This document shows, piece by piece, positions 1 through 9,089 of a stretch of 64,000 nucleotides of DNA. Origin of the DNA: Neorickettsia sennetsu str. Miyayama. Lineage in GTDB: Bacteria > Pseudomonadota > Alphaproteobacteria > Rickettsiales > Anaplasmataceae. Location: the NCBI RefSeq assembly GCF_000013165.1, contig NC_007798.1, forward strand, positions 62,001 to 126,000, written 5' to 3'. Made by a program: the position numbers and the translations under genes. Every line of letters begins with the position of its first letter. The first letter of the stretch is position 1. The notes below the pieces were generated by a model that did no database searches, was not told the DNA's origin, and worked only from the letters and a program-made list of their open reading frames with translations.

Positions 1-690
1 TCAGCTGCAGCAATGATCGGTGGTGGTGCAGTACCAAAACCAGGTGAGGTGACACTTGCACACAATGGAGTACTTTTTCTGGATGAAATGGCTGAGTTTT
101 CTAGTCATGTATTAGATACACTCAGACAGGTGCTGGAAACAGGTGAGGTAACAATATCTCGTGCAAATATGAAATTGACTTACCCTGCGTCTTTTCAGTT
201 GATAGGCGCTATGAATCCCTGTAGATGTGGCTATTTGGGCTATCTTCCGGAAAAGGAGTGTAAAAATTCGAAGAAATGCGGACTGGAGTACATGAAAACG
301 ATTTCAGGTCCTTTTCTCGATAGGATAGATATCTTTGTGAATATGGAACCGATAAACAAGAATCAGTTTTTTGAATCGCAGGATGGAGAATCGTCTGCTT
401 TAATCAGAAAGAGAGTTATTGCCGCGCGAAACAAGCAATATGAAAGGTACAATAAAGTGAAGTTCAGTTTGAACTGTCACATGGACAATCACGCGCTTGC
501 CGAACATGTTTCACTTGATAATGAAACAAGGGAGTTCCTAAAGGCTACTTTTGAGAAAGGTTATATTTCCCTACGTGGTCACGACCGTATACTGAAGGTG
601 GCACGCACTATAGCAGACCTTGATGGTTCGGATGAGGTGAAAAAAGCTCATCTAACTGAGGCGCTTTACTATAGGATGAGTCAAAATTAA
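1..690 (+). CDS. comM: ComM/YifB-family AAA+ ATPase, 3' part
   Basis: The reading frame is open from the window edge, so the start lies outside; about 229 C-terminal residues of a protein usually near 500 aa are visible. The frame reads SAAAMIGGGAVPKPGEVTLA, then HNGVLFLDEMAEF, the Mg-chelatase/ComM segment with the Walker B (LFLDE). The NPCRCGYLG zinc-like motif and the GPFLDRIDIFV segment follow, then the C-terminal helical lid with SLRGHDRILKVARTIADL. Family knowledge: ComM proteins are hexameric helicases that drive branch migration in natural transformation and recombination. Nothing looks broken. A degenerate copy of the last ~25 codons seems to lie at about 1.78-1.85 kb. Confidence in the family is high. 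Confidence 0.95.
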   Translation, partial: SAAAMIGGGAVPKPGEVTLAHNGVLFLDEMAEFSSHVLDTLRQVLETGEVTISRANMKLTYPASFQLIGAMNPCRCGYLGYLPEKECKNSKKCGLEYMKTISGPFLDRIDIFVNMEPINKNQFFESQDGESSALIRKRVIAARNKQYERYNKVKFSLNCHMDNHALAEHVSLDNETREFLKATFEKGYISLRGHDRILKVARTIADLDGSDEVKKAHLTEALYYRMSQN

Positions 691-873
691 GAGAATAGTT
701 GCGTTTATATGTAGACTCATATTAGCGTACGCACACAACCTTATAGCTCAGTCTATGGACCGCACCTTACTTTTTGGCTGTGGAGTTATTTAGTAGTGTG
801 TGGCGAGATTCTGTAGGGTTGTAGAGTGTGTCATGGGCTGTGTTGGTGCTTGAATTGAAATTTACTAAAGAAA

Positions 874-1563
874 GTGTTTGTGACACCGAATCCAGAAGGT
901 TATGAGTCATCTCATACCAAAAAATTCTCTGGGTGGGTTATACGCACTGCATCTGTTTTTCTTTTTCTGAGCTCTGCGGCTATTCTTGCTGTTCAGATAG
1001 CAAAAAGGATACCTTGGATGGATGATGGGATCGTAACAAAAAGCTGGTGGTGTTTTGTATATCTTCAGTGAGTTGGCTTCCTTCTGACTCTTACTTTGAT
1101 ACTCGGACTATCTGAATTTAATTGTGCTGATATTTGCGCAAGCGAAGCAGACCATAATGAGCAAAGTCGGGGTAGAAGGGTACTTTTGGAAGTTTGCTCT
1201 TTCTACATGTGCTTTGTGCTTTCTTTAGTACTTATTTGCATTACCGCAGTCTTGGACCACAAATCAGACTTATCCTTAAGAACAAAGCGGCTACTTGCTG
1301 TTGTAGAGTGTGCGCTTTTATTCCCTCTTTTAGTGCTCTTAATAGTACGATGTTTGTGTGGTCTCGGTGCAATTCCTCCCCGTCGTGCTCCTGCAACGAT
1401 ATTATCTGAACGTACTTTTCAGGTTACGCGTAATGTTGGTCGCATAAGGGAAAGCGCCAATGTCAGGATGTATGATGTATCTACTTCGGATGGTCAGTGT
1501 GTAAGTAGTGGATTTAAGGTAGCTGCTATACTTGATGAAGAAGGGACTCCTGTAGGTGGGTAA
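874..1563 (+). pseudogene. Four-helix membrane protein interrupted by in-frame TGA
   Basis: Two open stretches (GTG 874 to TGA 1069-1071, and 1072-1563) lie in the same frame, separated only by one TGA. Read through, they give one ~229-residue protein with four hydrophobic segments. Helix 1 follows HTKKFSGWVIR; helix 2 spans the TGA (KSWWCFVYLQ, stop, VGFLLTLTLILG); helix 3 begins LLEVCSFYMCF; helix 4 begins RLLAVVECALLF. The layout and short motifs (RIPW before helix 2, KRLLAVVECALL before helix 4) match the intact minus-strand gene at 4520-5251 (RFPW, MKTLAMVESALF). I therefore read it as a family member killed by a nonsense mutation, or expressed as two halves. Function unknown. Two more in-frame stops (1561 and about 1615) separate it from the next ORF. 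Confidence 0.7.
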
Positions 1564-1632
1564 GCCGTATACAGATTTACATATGGTGTAAGGAATGTAG
1601 CTCGACAATTCATATGAGGAGATGCTGAAAGT

Positions 1633-1851
1633 TTGTCCTCTGGTTTGTCACGAGATGAATTTGGGTCTAAAGAAGTCAACGTACTCGATGCTGTGGAAGA
1701 TCCTGGAGAAGGTAGGGGGGAATGGAAGAAAATCCTAGAAAATACCGATAGCTGTGTACCCGCGAACATGACACAAATAATCGCAGATCCTGATTGTTCA
1801 GATGAAGTTAGAAGGCGTTACTTAGTGAAAGCGTCGCTTTCTGCAAAGTAG
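1633..1851 (+). pseudogene. Short ORF ending in a comM C-terminus-like segment
   Basis: A 72-codon ORF (TTG start) in the same frame as the broken membrane gene just upstream. Its last ~25 residues (IIADPDCSDEVRRRYLVKA) resemble the comM C-terminus at 608-660 (TIADLDGSDEVKKAHLTEA). The nucleotide match is partial and diverged. The N-terminal half has no recognisable domain. I interpret it as a relic of a tandem duplication that carried the comM 3' end, possibly fused to the tail of the dead membrane gene. No ribosome-binding site is obvious. It could be chance similarity over a short helix; an alignment of 560-690 with 1740-1860 would decide. Confidence 0.45.
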
Positions 1852-2069
1852 GTCAAAGCTGGCAAAAGAAGTGTTTTATGCAGTGTCATTGGATTATATC
1901 ATGGATATTGCAAATTAATTTAATTTTTGTTAGCCTATAGATGAAGTTATTTGCTAACTTGGTATCTTATATAACGAATAGGAGAAATGAGGCTAGCAAA
2001 TAGCATAAGTGTTTTGGAGCATAATGCGGAAATTATTGCTCCTTCAAAAGTAATGTTGGGGGTGTTGAT

Positions 2070-2426
2070 ATGAGTTTTATACGAGCTTTGCGCAGTAGAC
2101 ATTGGCAAGACAGGACTCTTCTTGCAGCGTGTGTTGCCGGTATCGTGATGGTGGTTGGAGGTTTAGCCCTGGGCATAGCCGAGGCCGTGATAGATAATCA
2201 GCGTGGTGACACGATAATGGCTCTTCGGTGGTGCATGCTTGCCCTAATTGCCTTGTTCACTATACCTTATGTATTCCACATGTGCAGTGTAATGGGAGTT
2301 GAGGGGAGGGGCGACTCTCCTCGTGACGAAGAAGTAGACGGGCAACGGTGTATAGTGCACGGCCCCAGCTGTAAGCTTGCCTCTTCTGAAGCAGAGGGGG
2401 CTGCAGGGGGAATCTGTAGGGATTAG
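2070..2426 (+). CDS. Small two-helix membrane protein, hypothetical
   Basis: 118 residues starting with ATG after GGGGGTGTTGAT. A basic N-terminus (RALRSRHWQDR) precedes helix 1 (about residues 18-40, AACVAGIVMVVGGLALGIAE). Helix 2 is at about 50-73 (LRWCMLALIALFTIPYVFHM). A hydrophilic tail of about 45 residues follows, rich in acidic residues and Cys. No known domain recognised. It fits the lineage-specific membrane proteins around it: hairpin anchor with a variable tail, alone in a long spacer. Whether it is expressed cannot be told from sequence. Confidence 0.6.
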   Translation: MSFIRALRSRHWQDRTLLAACVAGIVMVVGGLALGIAEAVIDNQRGDTIMALRWCMLALIALFTIPYVFHMCSVMGVEGRGDSPRDEEVDGQRCIVHGPSCKLASSEAEGAAGGICRD

Positions 2427-2864
2427 TGAGTTTTGCACTCGTACGTTTGTTTATGGGATGTATTCCCTGGCTGTAGACTGGCGGATTTTTTCAGTGGTAC
2501 GTACGCTCTCATGCTCAGGTGATATATTTTGACGAATTGTATTCTCGTTCGGAGGGGTTTTTTCGTGTCTTACCTCATGCGCTTTTCATGACTTGATTCA
2601 GAAGTGCGCGATTGTGTATGCCTCTGTTGCTTTTACTAAAGCATATCTACGTGATTGGAGCGGGTTGTTGAAAATTCATATGTTGTGAAATCAACGACCC
2701 TGAAGCTCTTTTTAGTTTTCTTGGTTTGTTTTTCTATTCTCTGTTCTCTTTGAGAGTTGAATTTTCCAGCGATATAATCGAAATAAAATTCAATACTTTT
2801 TAAGAAATATTATTTTTTTAGCATTTAGTGTTCTTTTAATTTAAAAATATATATACGCAGTCGT
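2427..2864. other. Intergenic spacer, no gene seen
   Basis: No supported gene. The right half (about 2755-2855) is very AT-rich and probably holds the promoter of the 2865 gene, but I cannot pick a convincing -35/-10 pair. Confidence 0.6.
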
Positions 2865-3707
2865 ATGCACTATGTGACTGCTAAAAATATGATAGGAAAC
2901 TCAAGAAATAGTATCCAAGTAAGTTTACCGGATGGGCTTCAAAACTGTGGATATACTCGAGCTAAAAAAATTAGTCCAGAAAGGGCTGCTACCTTTTACA
3001 TCATGGATAGTTACAAGCAAACGGGAGGTGGATGCCATTCAAGTAAGAAACTTGTTTGGCAAGAGCTGTCTACTGAGATACCTAGATGTGTATTTAACTG
3101 GCAGACTAATCTTCAGTTTGCATTTCTTGGTTTTGTTTGGCTGGGAATAATAGCAGCGCACATTGCTATCGAACGAATCGCTGCCTTAAAAAAGATTTCC
3201 TCTCTGAATTTGCGTATATCTTACCTATTGGGTCCCTGCCTTTTTCTTTTCGTTCTTTCACTAATGAGGGTGGCAGCGTTTGATCTCAGTCTTTCCTGTA
3301 ACTCGGTCTGCAGAAAAAAAGTACATGAGCTAAAGGAACGTATCAAAGAATCTCTTTATTATAACAGGTTTGAAAGATGTGATTCGATTGAGGAGATATC
3401 AGCGGTTATCCGACCTCATTTCTCTTTTTGTAATGCGGTCCTTATTGTTGGAACAGTTTTTTTTATTGTCCCTATGGCTATGTTTATCGTTCTAGAGGGT
3501 TTTTCTGTAAGTGGTCTATTGCATAATATGCATGCAGCCTGCTTAACCGCGTTACAAAGCACGTTGCTAGTTATTTCATTCAGTTCGATTCTCATGATCA
3601 CAGCATCACTTCTATACAAGGATCAAGTGACACATGCTTTTGAGTTAGAGAAAGTTGAGAAGATTGATTCCGAAAGAAGTTCGGCTATTCAATATATTGT
3701 GAGTTAA
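2865..3707 (+). CDS. Four-helix membrane protein, hypothetical
   Basis: 280 residues from ATG 2865; a shorter start at Met47 (about 3003) is possible because no clear ribosome-binding site marks either. Helices: about 85-103 (FAFLGFVWLGIIAAHIAIE), 117-138 (ISYLLGPCLFLFVLSLMRVA), 187-212 (AVLIVGTVFFIVPMAMFIVL) and 228-250 (LQSTLLVISFSSILMITASL). Between helices 2 and 3 lies a charged loop of ~45 residues beginning CRKKVHELKERIKE. The same layout, including CRKK at the loop start, occurs in the product of 5388-6098, so I place both in one four-helix family. No enzymatic motif. The C-terminal tail is short. Function unknown. Confidence 0.65.
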   Translation: MHYVTAKNMIGNSRNSIQVSLPDGLQNCGYTRAKKISPERAATFYIMDSYKQTGGGCHSSKKLVWQELSTEIPRCVFNWQTNLQFAFLGFVWLGIIAAHIAIERIAALKKISSLNLRISYLLGPCLFLFVLSLMRVAAFDLSLSCNSVCRKKVHELKERIKESLYYNRFERCDSIEEISAVIRPHFSFCNAVLIVGTVFFIVPMAMFIVLEGFSVSGLLHNMHAACLTALQSTLLVISFSSILMITASLLYKDQVTHAFELEKVEKIDSERSSAIQYIVS

Positions 3708-4519
3708 AAAGATAATTCAAATTGGATTTTATGTATCAAGATTCATTTTTTACGTCTAAGGAATGGTAAGCCTTCGCTGGCAATTTCATTTTGCCTTGCG
3801 AACCCGCAGTGTAACTAAGTTTTACCCTGTTTTGAGGTTGATTAAAACGCATTAAGCTATGTTGGGTGCTGTTATGTGCGTGAAACATATGACCTATTAA
3901 CTGAACTCAGCCGATTTGGGTATATTCTCTGATTTTTCATTGGAACTATACTCTTGGATTGAAATTGTTGTTGTAACGAAATGTCCAATATATGCATTTT
4001 GTGTACTATTTTTGCCAAGATTGTCAGTTTTGTGGACATCGCATTATCTAACAGCAGAAAACCCCTGTTGGTATTATATAAAGATATGAAACCTAAGACT
4101 AAAGAATTCTTCTTTTAGACTTATAGATTATGCTGGACCGTTGCACGCTTCAAAGTCCTTAAGGTTCAATAGGAGAGAGTTCTAGTCTTTGTTGCCAAAA
4201 TAGGGTATGGCGGACTATAGTAACTTTTTCCGTTATCTACAAGAAGTTCATAGAGTTCTATTTTCAGCAGACAATATTATTTTTGATGAACTGCCCACCT
4301 ATGAGTGGGCACAACATGTGGAAAGTGACTAAACAGTTCACCTCGTTTTTATGAAACCTGAGAGGTTTTCCTTTCCATTAAGATTATCCATACTGTCATA
4401 AAGAAGGTCTTCTTGCTATCTGTCAGGCGTGCATGTTCTGAGTGACATACTGTATTCTAGTAATCGCGCTTAGTGTGTATGTGCAAGAAGTTCTATAAAC
4501 GTAAGATAGAGTACCCACC
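3708..4519. other. Intergenic spacer with small hairpin
   Basis: No supported gene between convergent neighbours. A 7-bp inverted repeat (TGCCCAC/GTGGGCA) is at 4292-4311. A 41-codon ORF from ATG 4207 to 4332 overlaps it, but has no family resemblance or ribosome-binding site and is not annotated. Confidence 0.5.
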
Positions 4520-5251
4520 TCATACAAGCCTAGATGAGGTGCTCAAAGATAACGGATCCTCTGTGAGTTGGAGTCCTTCTGTGAGCTCATAAATTCTTTT
4601 CCTTCCTTGAGGTTGATTGGATTGTAAATTCTTTCCTGCACCAATGAAATACAAAATAACCCATAGAACAAGTAGGCTAGCAAGAGTGCTAGCGAACAAG
4701 GCAGATTCAACCATTGCCAGGGTTTTCATTTTTACAGGGTGTGTTGTCTTATCCAAACAGCCTGCGACTGTAATACAGGCAACCGAGAGTACAGCAGAGA
4801 TAACAAGTGCCTCTTCTGCTCTTGGTTTAAATGATTTCTCTAAAGCGTATGCTGCCTCATCTACTTTTTTTACTATTGTTCTCTTTTCATAGGTAGGGCA
4901 CAGTGTGACGTTCTGTTTTTCATTATCGAGTATTTCTTGCACTGCTGCACGAAGCGTCGAGGTTGGTTCTACCAATTGGAAGAGCTTAAATGCACCTATG
5001 GAAGCTACCGCAAGTATCGGAGGGAAGAGATAAAGCCAAACACATTGGCCATGCACTATGGTGTTGGTTTTCCAAGGGAATCTTAAAAATATGTGCTCTC
5101 CAACCGCGAATGCGGAAACGCATGCCATAACGGAAAACACAGCAATGGTCCTTTTATCCAGTAATCCCTTTTTGAGTAAATCGACATCGCTTTTTTGCAT
5201 AAGTTGTAAAACCTTTATCGTGGCTTTACTATACTCAAAAAAGCATAACAA
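4520..5251 (-). CDS. Four-helix membrane protein, hypothetical
   Basis: 243 residues; ATG at 5251, with a second candidate at Met18 (5200). Helices: about 34-52 (TIAVFSVMACVSAFAVGEHI), 69-92 (CVWLYLFPPILAVASIGAFK), 146-165 (ALVISAVLSVACITVAGCL) and 175-203 (TLAMVESALFASTLASLLVL). A charged ~50-residue loop between helices 2 and 3 (LRAAVQEILDNEKQN onward) and a polar 35-residue tail are likely on the same side of the membrane. It is the intact relative of the broken gene at 874-1563: RFPW before helix 2 and the helix 4 motif are shared. Its 3' end lies far from any neighbour. Function unknown. Confidence 0.7.
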   Translation of the reverse strand: MLCFFEYSKATIKVLQLMQKSDVDLLKKGLLDKRTIAVFSVMACVSAFAVGEHIFLRFPWKTNTIVHGQCVWLYLFPPILAVASIGAFKLFQLVEPTSTLRAAVQEILDNEKQNVTLCPTYEKRTIVKKVDEAAYALEKSFKPRAEEALVISAVLSVACITVAGCLDKTTHPVKMKTLAMVESALFASTLASLLVLWVILYFIGAGKNLQSNQPQGRKRIYELTEGLQLTEDPLSLSTSSRLV

Positions 5252-5281
5252 AAAGATAATAAACCAAGCTCAACTCAACGA

Positions 5282-5315
5282 AACCACTACGGAAGGATAA
5301 ATATCCGTAGTGGTT
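5282..5315. terminator. 12-bp perfect inverted repeat, possible terminator
   Basis: AACCACTACGGA (5282-5293) pairs perfectly with TCCGTAGTGGTT (5304-5315) around a 10-nt loop. It lies about 70 bp beyond the stop of the minus-strand gene 5388-6098 and upstream of the minus-strand gene 4520-5251, the right place for a terminator of the former. The minus-strand RNA has only a weak U tract after the stem, so termination is inferred. Confidence 0.5.
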
Positions 5316-5387
5316 AAGAAAAAATACGTAGCCCAGTAAAGATTGCCTTTGGGCTAAAAGCGAGTCTGCTTTACTTCTGTACCAATC

Positions 5388-6098
5388 TCAAGAGAAAAGC
5401 AGCAGAGACTCATCTTCTCTCATTGATCCTTCTTCGGTCACGGACACCCCTTGATTACCAGAGAGTAGTTTTGAATCTGGCTGTGGCCCTGGCTGGGCTG
5501 CAATGTCACGCGCTGCCCACATCACAGAGGCAGCTCTATCAGTTTTTACTGCTACAAGCGTCAAAGCAAGCAGTGCGGATATAGCAAGAACAAGAGCAAG
5601 TACCTCACCCACACGAGAATAAAGATTATTATTACTAACTCCAGCGAATTTAAACATCGCCGGGTATAGTACTACTGCAATGGCTGCCAGTACCGTTGCG
5701 ACACTAAGCACAACCTTAGCTCCATTCCCTGTTCTAGCTCCGTCTGCCTCTATCAATACATCTTCCAGATCCGGCTTGCTTTGACAGAGGGATTCTACCT
5801 TCTTACGGCAAAGATCTGGGTGCATTTTAGATTGAGATGCAAACAAAAGCGTGGCCAAGCACACAAGCAGAGCAGCTGCAGCAAGCATACCACGTGCTAC
5901 CGCTCCGTCACCTCCGCATATGATGCTCCAGTCTTTTTGATCGAGAAATTGCAAAGCAGTATACGCCACTACGAATATTGCCCAAAGAAGTACGAGCCCT
6001 GTATATGCAGCATAAAATCCAACTCCAGCGACGAGCCTGCGTGCTCCGCGTCTTACTGTGTTGCTTCTGGAATGAGAAGTCTCTGAACCGTTACTCAT
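5388..6098 (-). CDS. Four-helix membrane protein, hypothetical
   Basis: 236 residues from ATG 6098. A polar Ser/Arg-rich N-terminus is followed by helices at about 25-50 (VGFYAAYTGLVLLWAIFVVA), 66-86 (ARGMLAAAALLVCLATLLFA), 126-148 (KVVLSVATVLAAIAVVLYPA) and 163-184 (VGEVLALVLAISALLALTLV). The loop between helices 2 and 3 starts LCRKKVESLCQSKPDLEDVL, matching the CRKKVHELKER loop of the 2865-3707 product. A hydrophilic 45-residue tail ends acidic. No catalytic motif. Same family as 2865 and 4520 by layout. Function unknown. Confidence 0.7.
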   Translation of the reverse strand: MSNGSETSHSRSNTVRRGARRLVAGVGFYAAYTGLVLLWAIFVVAYTALQFLDQKDWSIICGGDGAVARGMLAAAALLVCLATLLFASQSKMHPDLCRKKVESLCQSKPDLEDVLIEADGARTGNGAKVVLSVATVLAAIAVVLYPAMFKFAGVSNNNLYSRVGEVLALVLAISALLALTLVAVKTDRAASVMWAARDIAAQPGPQPDSKLLSGNQGVSVTEEGSMREDESLLLFS

Positions 6099-6744
6099 AA
6101 AGATAGCTGATGAAAATGTAAATAATTATTTAAATACTAACTATTTTCTTTATCTCATGTCAATAAATTAGCATATTTTCATCATAGATCCTATTCTAAT
6201 AAAAGTAGATCTTTAAAATAATTATGTGGATGTAATTTTGAGTGAGATAAAGGCAATTTCCGCATCTAGATTGTGATATAGGACACGTTCCTGAGTATTA
6301 ACAGCATGTAGAGTATGTTCCGGTGGGGTTCTCACTATTAGAGAGTGGTTGTGTATGTATGCTGTATGAGCGTACTTCACTATCTTGCCTGAATTGCGTG
6401 TTCTGAGGATTTCTCGTTATCGGATGGTTAAAGTGAGGTAATGGATCTAAAAAACTTATGTGCAAGATTCAAGGTGCTTATTTCTTATTCTAATTACGAA
6501 GTATAGGGGCTCGCGGTACGGACTCTATACAACAACACCTGTGCGGGTTATGTAAAGGAGACGACCTACGTATTCTACTGCACTTGTAGTTTGAAAATCT
6601 GCACGCCTACCCACCAGATGGTGGAGCCTGATGAGACCTACCAACGTCGTGCCAGGCAAGATACTCTGCCTAGCACCCAAGACAAGACTTTGAAACAGAG
6701 ACCAAGCGAATGCAATGTACGGCAGCCTATTGAGCCGTATGAAA
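6099..6744. other. Intergenic spacer with short palindromes
   Basis: No supported gene. Small palindromes lie downstream of the minus-strand gene 6745-7407: CCACCA-GA-TGGTGG near 6609-6622 and AGGCA/TGCCT near 6655-6672. They could be mRNA 3' hairpins; no U tract follows. Confidence 0.5.
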
Positions 6745-7407
6745 CTACATCCGACGATGCGTGCTAGCTTTAGTAGCTATTTGCTCAAGACGAACGGCAT
6801 CCACGATCACATCGACCTGCCCTTCTGAAAGGTTAGACAATGCTGTAGCAACCCTGGACTGGTGATGTAGCATTAAAAATCCAACGACGCCAGCGCAAGC
6901 TGCGATCACGAGCGATGCTTCTAGGAAGATAAAAAAATTGCATGCCTTTGTCCCACCCGTAGCTCCAAGAAAAACGCCTACTAGCGTGAGCGCAACACAA
7001 AAAGAAACTGCGCAAGTAGCAACGAGCTGCAGAGAAGGTTTTTTGATCTCCTTCAGTTCGGTAGCGGCAGAATGCAATTGTTGGTAGCCACCCTGAGCGT
7101 AAAGCTCCGACACGCTCTTTGCAATAGCGGTATCCTTTTTGCTAATTGAAGGAAGGCCTCTTAGCGTAAAAATGGAAAAAATAGTTACGCCGATGACGGG
7201 AAGCAAAATGGTAGAAAGGGATTCACCGAACGACCTGATCCGCCCATATCGAGGCACTTGTAGAATACAGTACGCTAGAAGGATACAAGTCCACAGAGCA
7301 GCTATGGTGATAACAGCCTTTGATGAACTTGGATGTAAAATAGCCCGCCTCAACTTTTGCGCAGAACGAGAAACCGGTTTAAAGACAGTAGATAAAAAAC
7401 GTCCCAT
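6745..7407 (-). CDS. Four-helix membrane protein, hypothetical
   Basis: 220 residues from ATG 7407. A basic N-terminus (STVFKPVSRSAQKLRRAILH) precedes helices at about 31-50 (AVITIAALWTCILLAYCILQ) and 63-82 (LSTILLPVIGVTIFSIFTLR). A ~45-residue polar loop (ISKKDTAIAKSVSELYAQGG onward) leads to helices at about 127-150 (QLVATCAVSFCVALTLVGVF) and 157-181 (FIFLEASLVIAACAGVVGFL), then a ~38-residue tail. Same four-helix, cytoplasmic-loop layout as 4520, 5388 and 2865. No known domain; function unknown. Confidence 0.7.
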   Translation of the reverse strand: MGRFLSTVFKPVSRSAQKLRRAILHPSSSKAVITIAALWTCILLAYCILQVPRYGRIRSFGESLSTILLPVIGVTIFSIFTLRGLPSISKKDTAIAKSVSELYAQGGYQQLHSAATELKEIKKPSLQLVATCAVSFCVALTLVGVFLGATGGTKACNFFIFLEASLVIAACAGVVGFLMLHHQSRVATALSNLSEGQVDVIVDAVRLEQIATKASTHRRM

Positions 7408-8324
7408 AACGATAAATAAAACACCATGCGTGGTGAAGAAGCTAAGAACAAGTATATGATACTATTATTAAATTTGTCAACTTTTACTTATTATAAGATT
7501 ACCCTATCCCAGCTGTTTTTTTAGGTTTGTGGTGCTTGCTGTGGAGTAGCTTTCAATATTTTAGGTGTCTTGAAAATTGATTTCCTAAGATTAGATACCA
7601 TTTACAGTTAGCAACCTTTTAGTGAACTTCATAAAACAGGCTCACGCGAATGCAGCGCAGTAGAATTTAGCTCTCCGGTTCTAGAAATATATGGGCCATC
7701 AGCCTTTCTCGGGAGGAGCTACCACGTTCGAATGGCAATGGAGTGGAAGACACGTTCATTCTGCCATGGTACTGTTAAGGGACGCTAGAAAACCTAGTAC
7801 TGGGAAGTCTTAGTATACTTTAATTAATTTCGGTCTTGATAGTTTTTAGTAATTTCTTTTCAGCAGCGTTGGTTTATCCTTTTTAGAGGAGAATCACTGA
7901 GAAGATCCTAGAAACTTTACTAGGTGAGGTAGGTGCTTTAGTGCTATTCCAGCTGTTCTTGTGTGCTGTGAAAGCAAGAAGTGCTGCCCATTTGAAGAAT
8001 CAAATGTGATGTGGTTAGTCTGGATAGAACAACAGATCACTCGTGTCCGTTTAACCTGAACTTACGTTGCTTATTGGTGTTAACAGTACGAACGATCCTT
8101 ATTACTTGAACTGCCGGATAAGGAGATGTTTCCAAAGCTTATTAAAGCCAGGGCCAGGGCGTAATAAAAATGTGTTAACTGTGTGTCAGGCGTCGTAGTG
8201 TCTTTACCTGACTTGATTAAACCATTTGTCTATACATTAGTGTGCAGATTGACGTATCGGACACTACAACCAATTTCGTGCGCACGGTTTAGGTAAGCGC
8301 GAATCAACCAATATAGTAAGGCAG
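7408..8324. other. Long intergenic spacer, no gene seen
   Basis: About 900 bp between two minus-strand membrane genes, with stops in all frames at short intervals. AT-rich stretches near 7440-7500 probably hold the promoter of 6745-7407. No tRNA, repeat or convincing small ORF found. Confidence 0.55.
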
Positions 8325-9089
8325 CTATAAACGTCGTCCTTGCACAATGTTTGGCACAGAAGAGGAGTCTTTGACTGTTCTGCATTGCTCTACAATAACA
8401 CTGCTCCGCAGTGAATGCTCATTTACTTCTCTAGGCAAATAATCAGTGATCAAGGTTAACTTTCTCGGAATATGGTCACTACAGACCATGCACTTGTACG
8501 TTTCTTTGCTCTGAGGGCTGGATTCTGTAGGAGCGTATTCTTCCTCAGTAGTGCCACTAAAAAGTGAGTTTCTACTTGAAGTCAATAATCTATTTCCATC
8601 TCGAAGGAAATGCTCCATCATGCAAGTGTCGTAACTGCTTTCAATAGTTTGATTGAAGGCCAGAAAGTCGGACAGTTCTGTCTCTGTAAAGTTACCTCCT
8701 CGTATACATGAGTCTAGGCTTACATTGTTGGTTAAGTCCATATGTGCATAGTTCCAAGTTAAACCACTAACCAATGACTGATCCGCGTTGTTGGCTGATG
8801 ATACGTCTGTTTTTGTGCTTGCTTTGTCTGGCAGCTGAATATTGCCTGTTGAATGTTCTTCGATCATCTTATTAAGGTGGTTCAGTTGTATGCTGTACTG
8901 TAGGATGCTGAATATTGAGGAGATGATGGAGAGAAGTAAAATGAGTGAATGCTCCACATGAGAACTTTTGTTGCGTAGCAAAATACTTATGATACATCCA
9001 ATCGAGATAGCAGAGCACACGCACTGCAAGGTAACTAAAGAGATAGACACGCGACTTAAATTGGTGTTCGCTGGGGGATGTGCAAGCAT
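8325..9089 (-). CDS. Two-helix protein with long hydrophilic tail
   Basis: 254 residues from ATG 9089. Helices at about 15-38 (SISLVTLQCVCSAISIGCII) and 47-68 (HSLILLLSIISSIFSILQYS) are followed by ~180 polar residues, rich in Ser/Thr and Glu, with scattered Cys (KCMVCSDHIPRK near residue 200). The CMVC pair recalls half a zinc site, but no second pair is close, so I do not call a zinc finger. An anchored protein with a long soluble tail in this lineage could be a surface or secreted effector; that is inference. No homolog recognised. Confidence 0.65.
   Translation of the reverse strand: MLAHPPANTNLSRVSISLVTLQCVCSAISIGCIISILLRNKSSHVEHSLILLLSIISSIFSILQYSIQLNHLNKMIEEHSTGNIQLPDKASTKTDVSSANNADQSLVSGLTWNYAHMDLTNNVSLDSCIRGGNFTETELSDFLAFNQTIESSYDTCMMEHFLRDGNRLLTSSRNSLFSGTTEEEYAPTESSPQSKETYKCMVCSDHIPRKLTLITDYLPREVNEHSLRSSVIVEQCRTVKDSSSVPNIVQGRRL

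Noticed and set aside
4207-4332. 41-codon ORF in a spacer
   Set aside because: No ribosome-binding site, no conserved feature and overlaps a hairpin.
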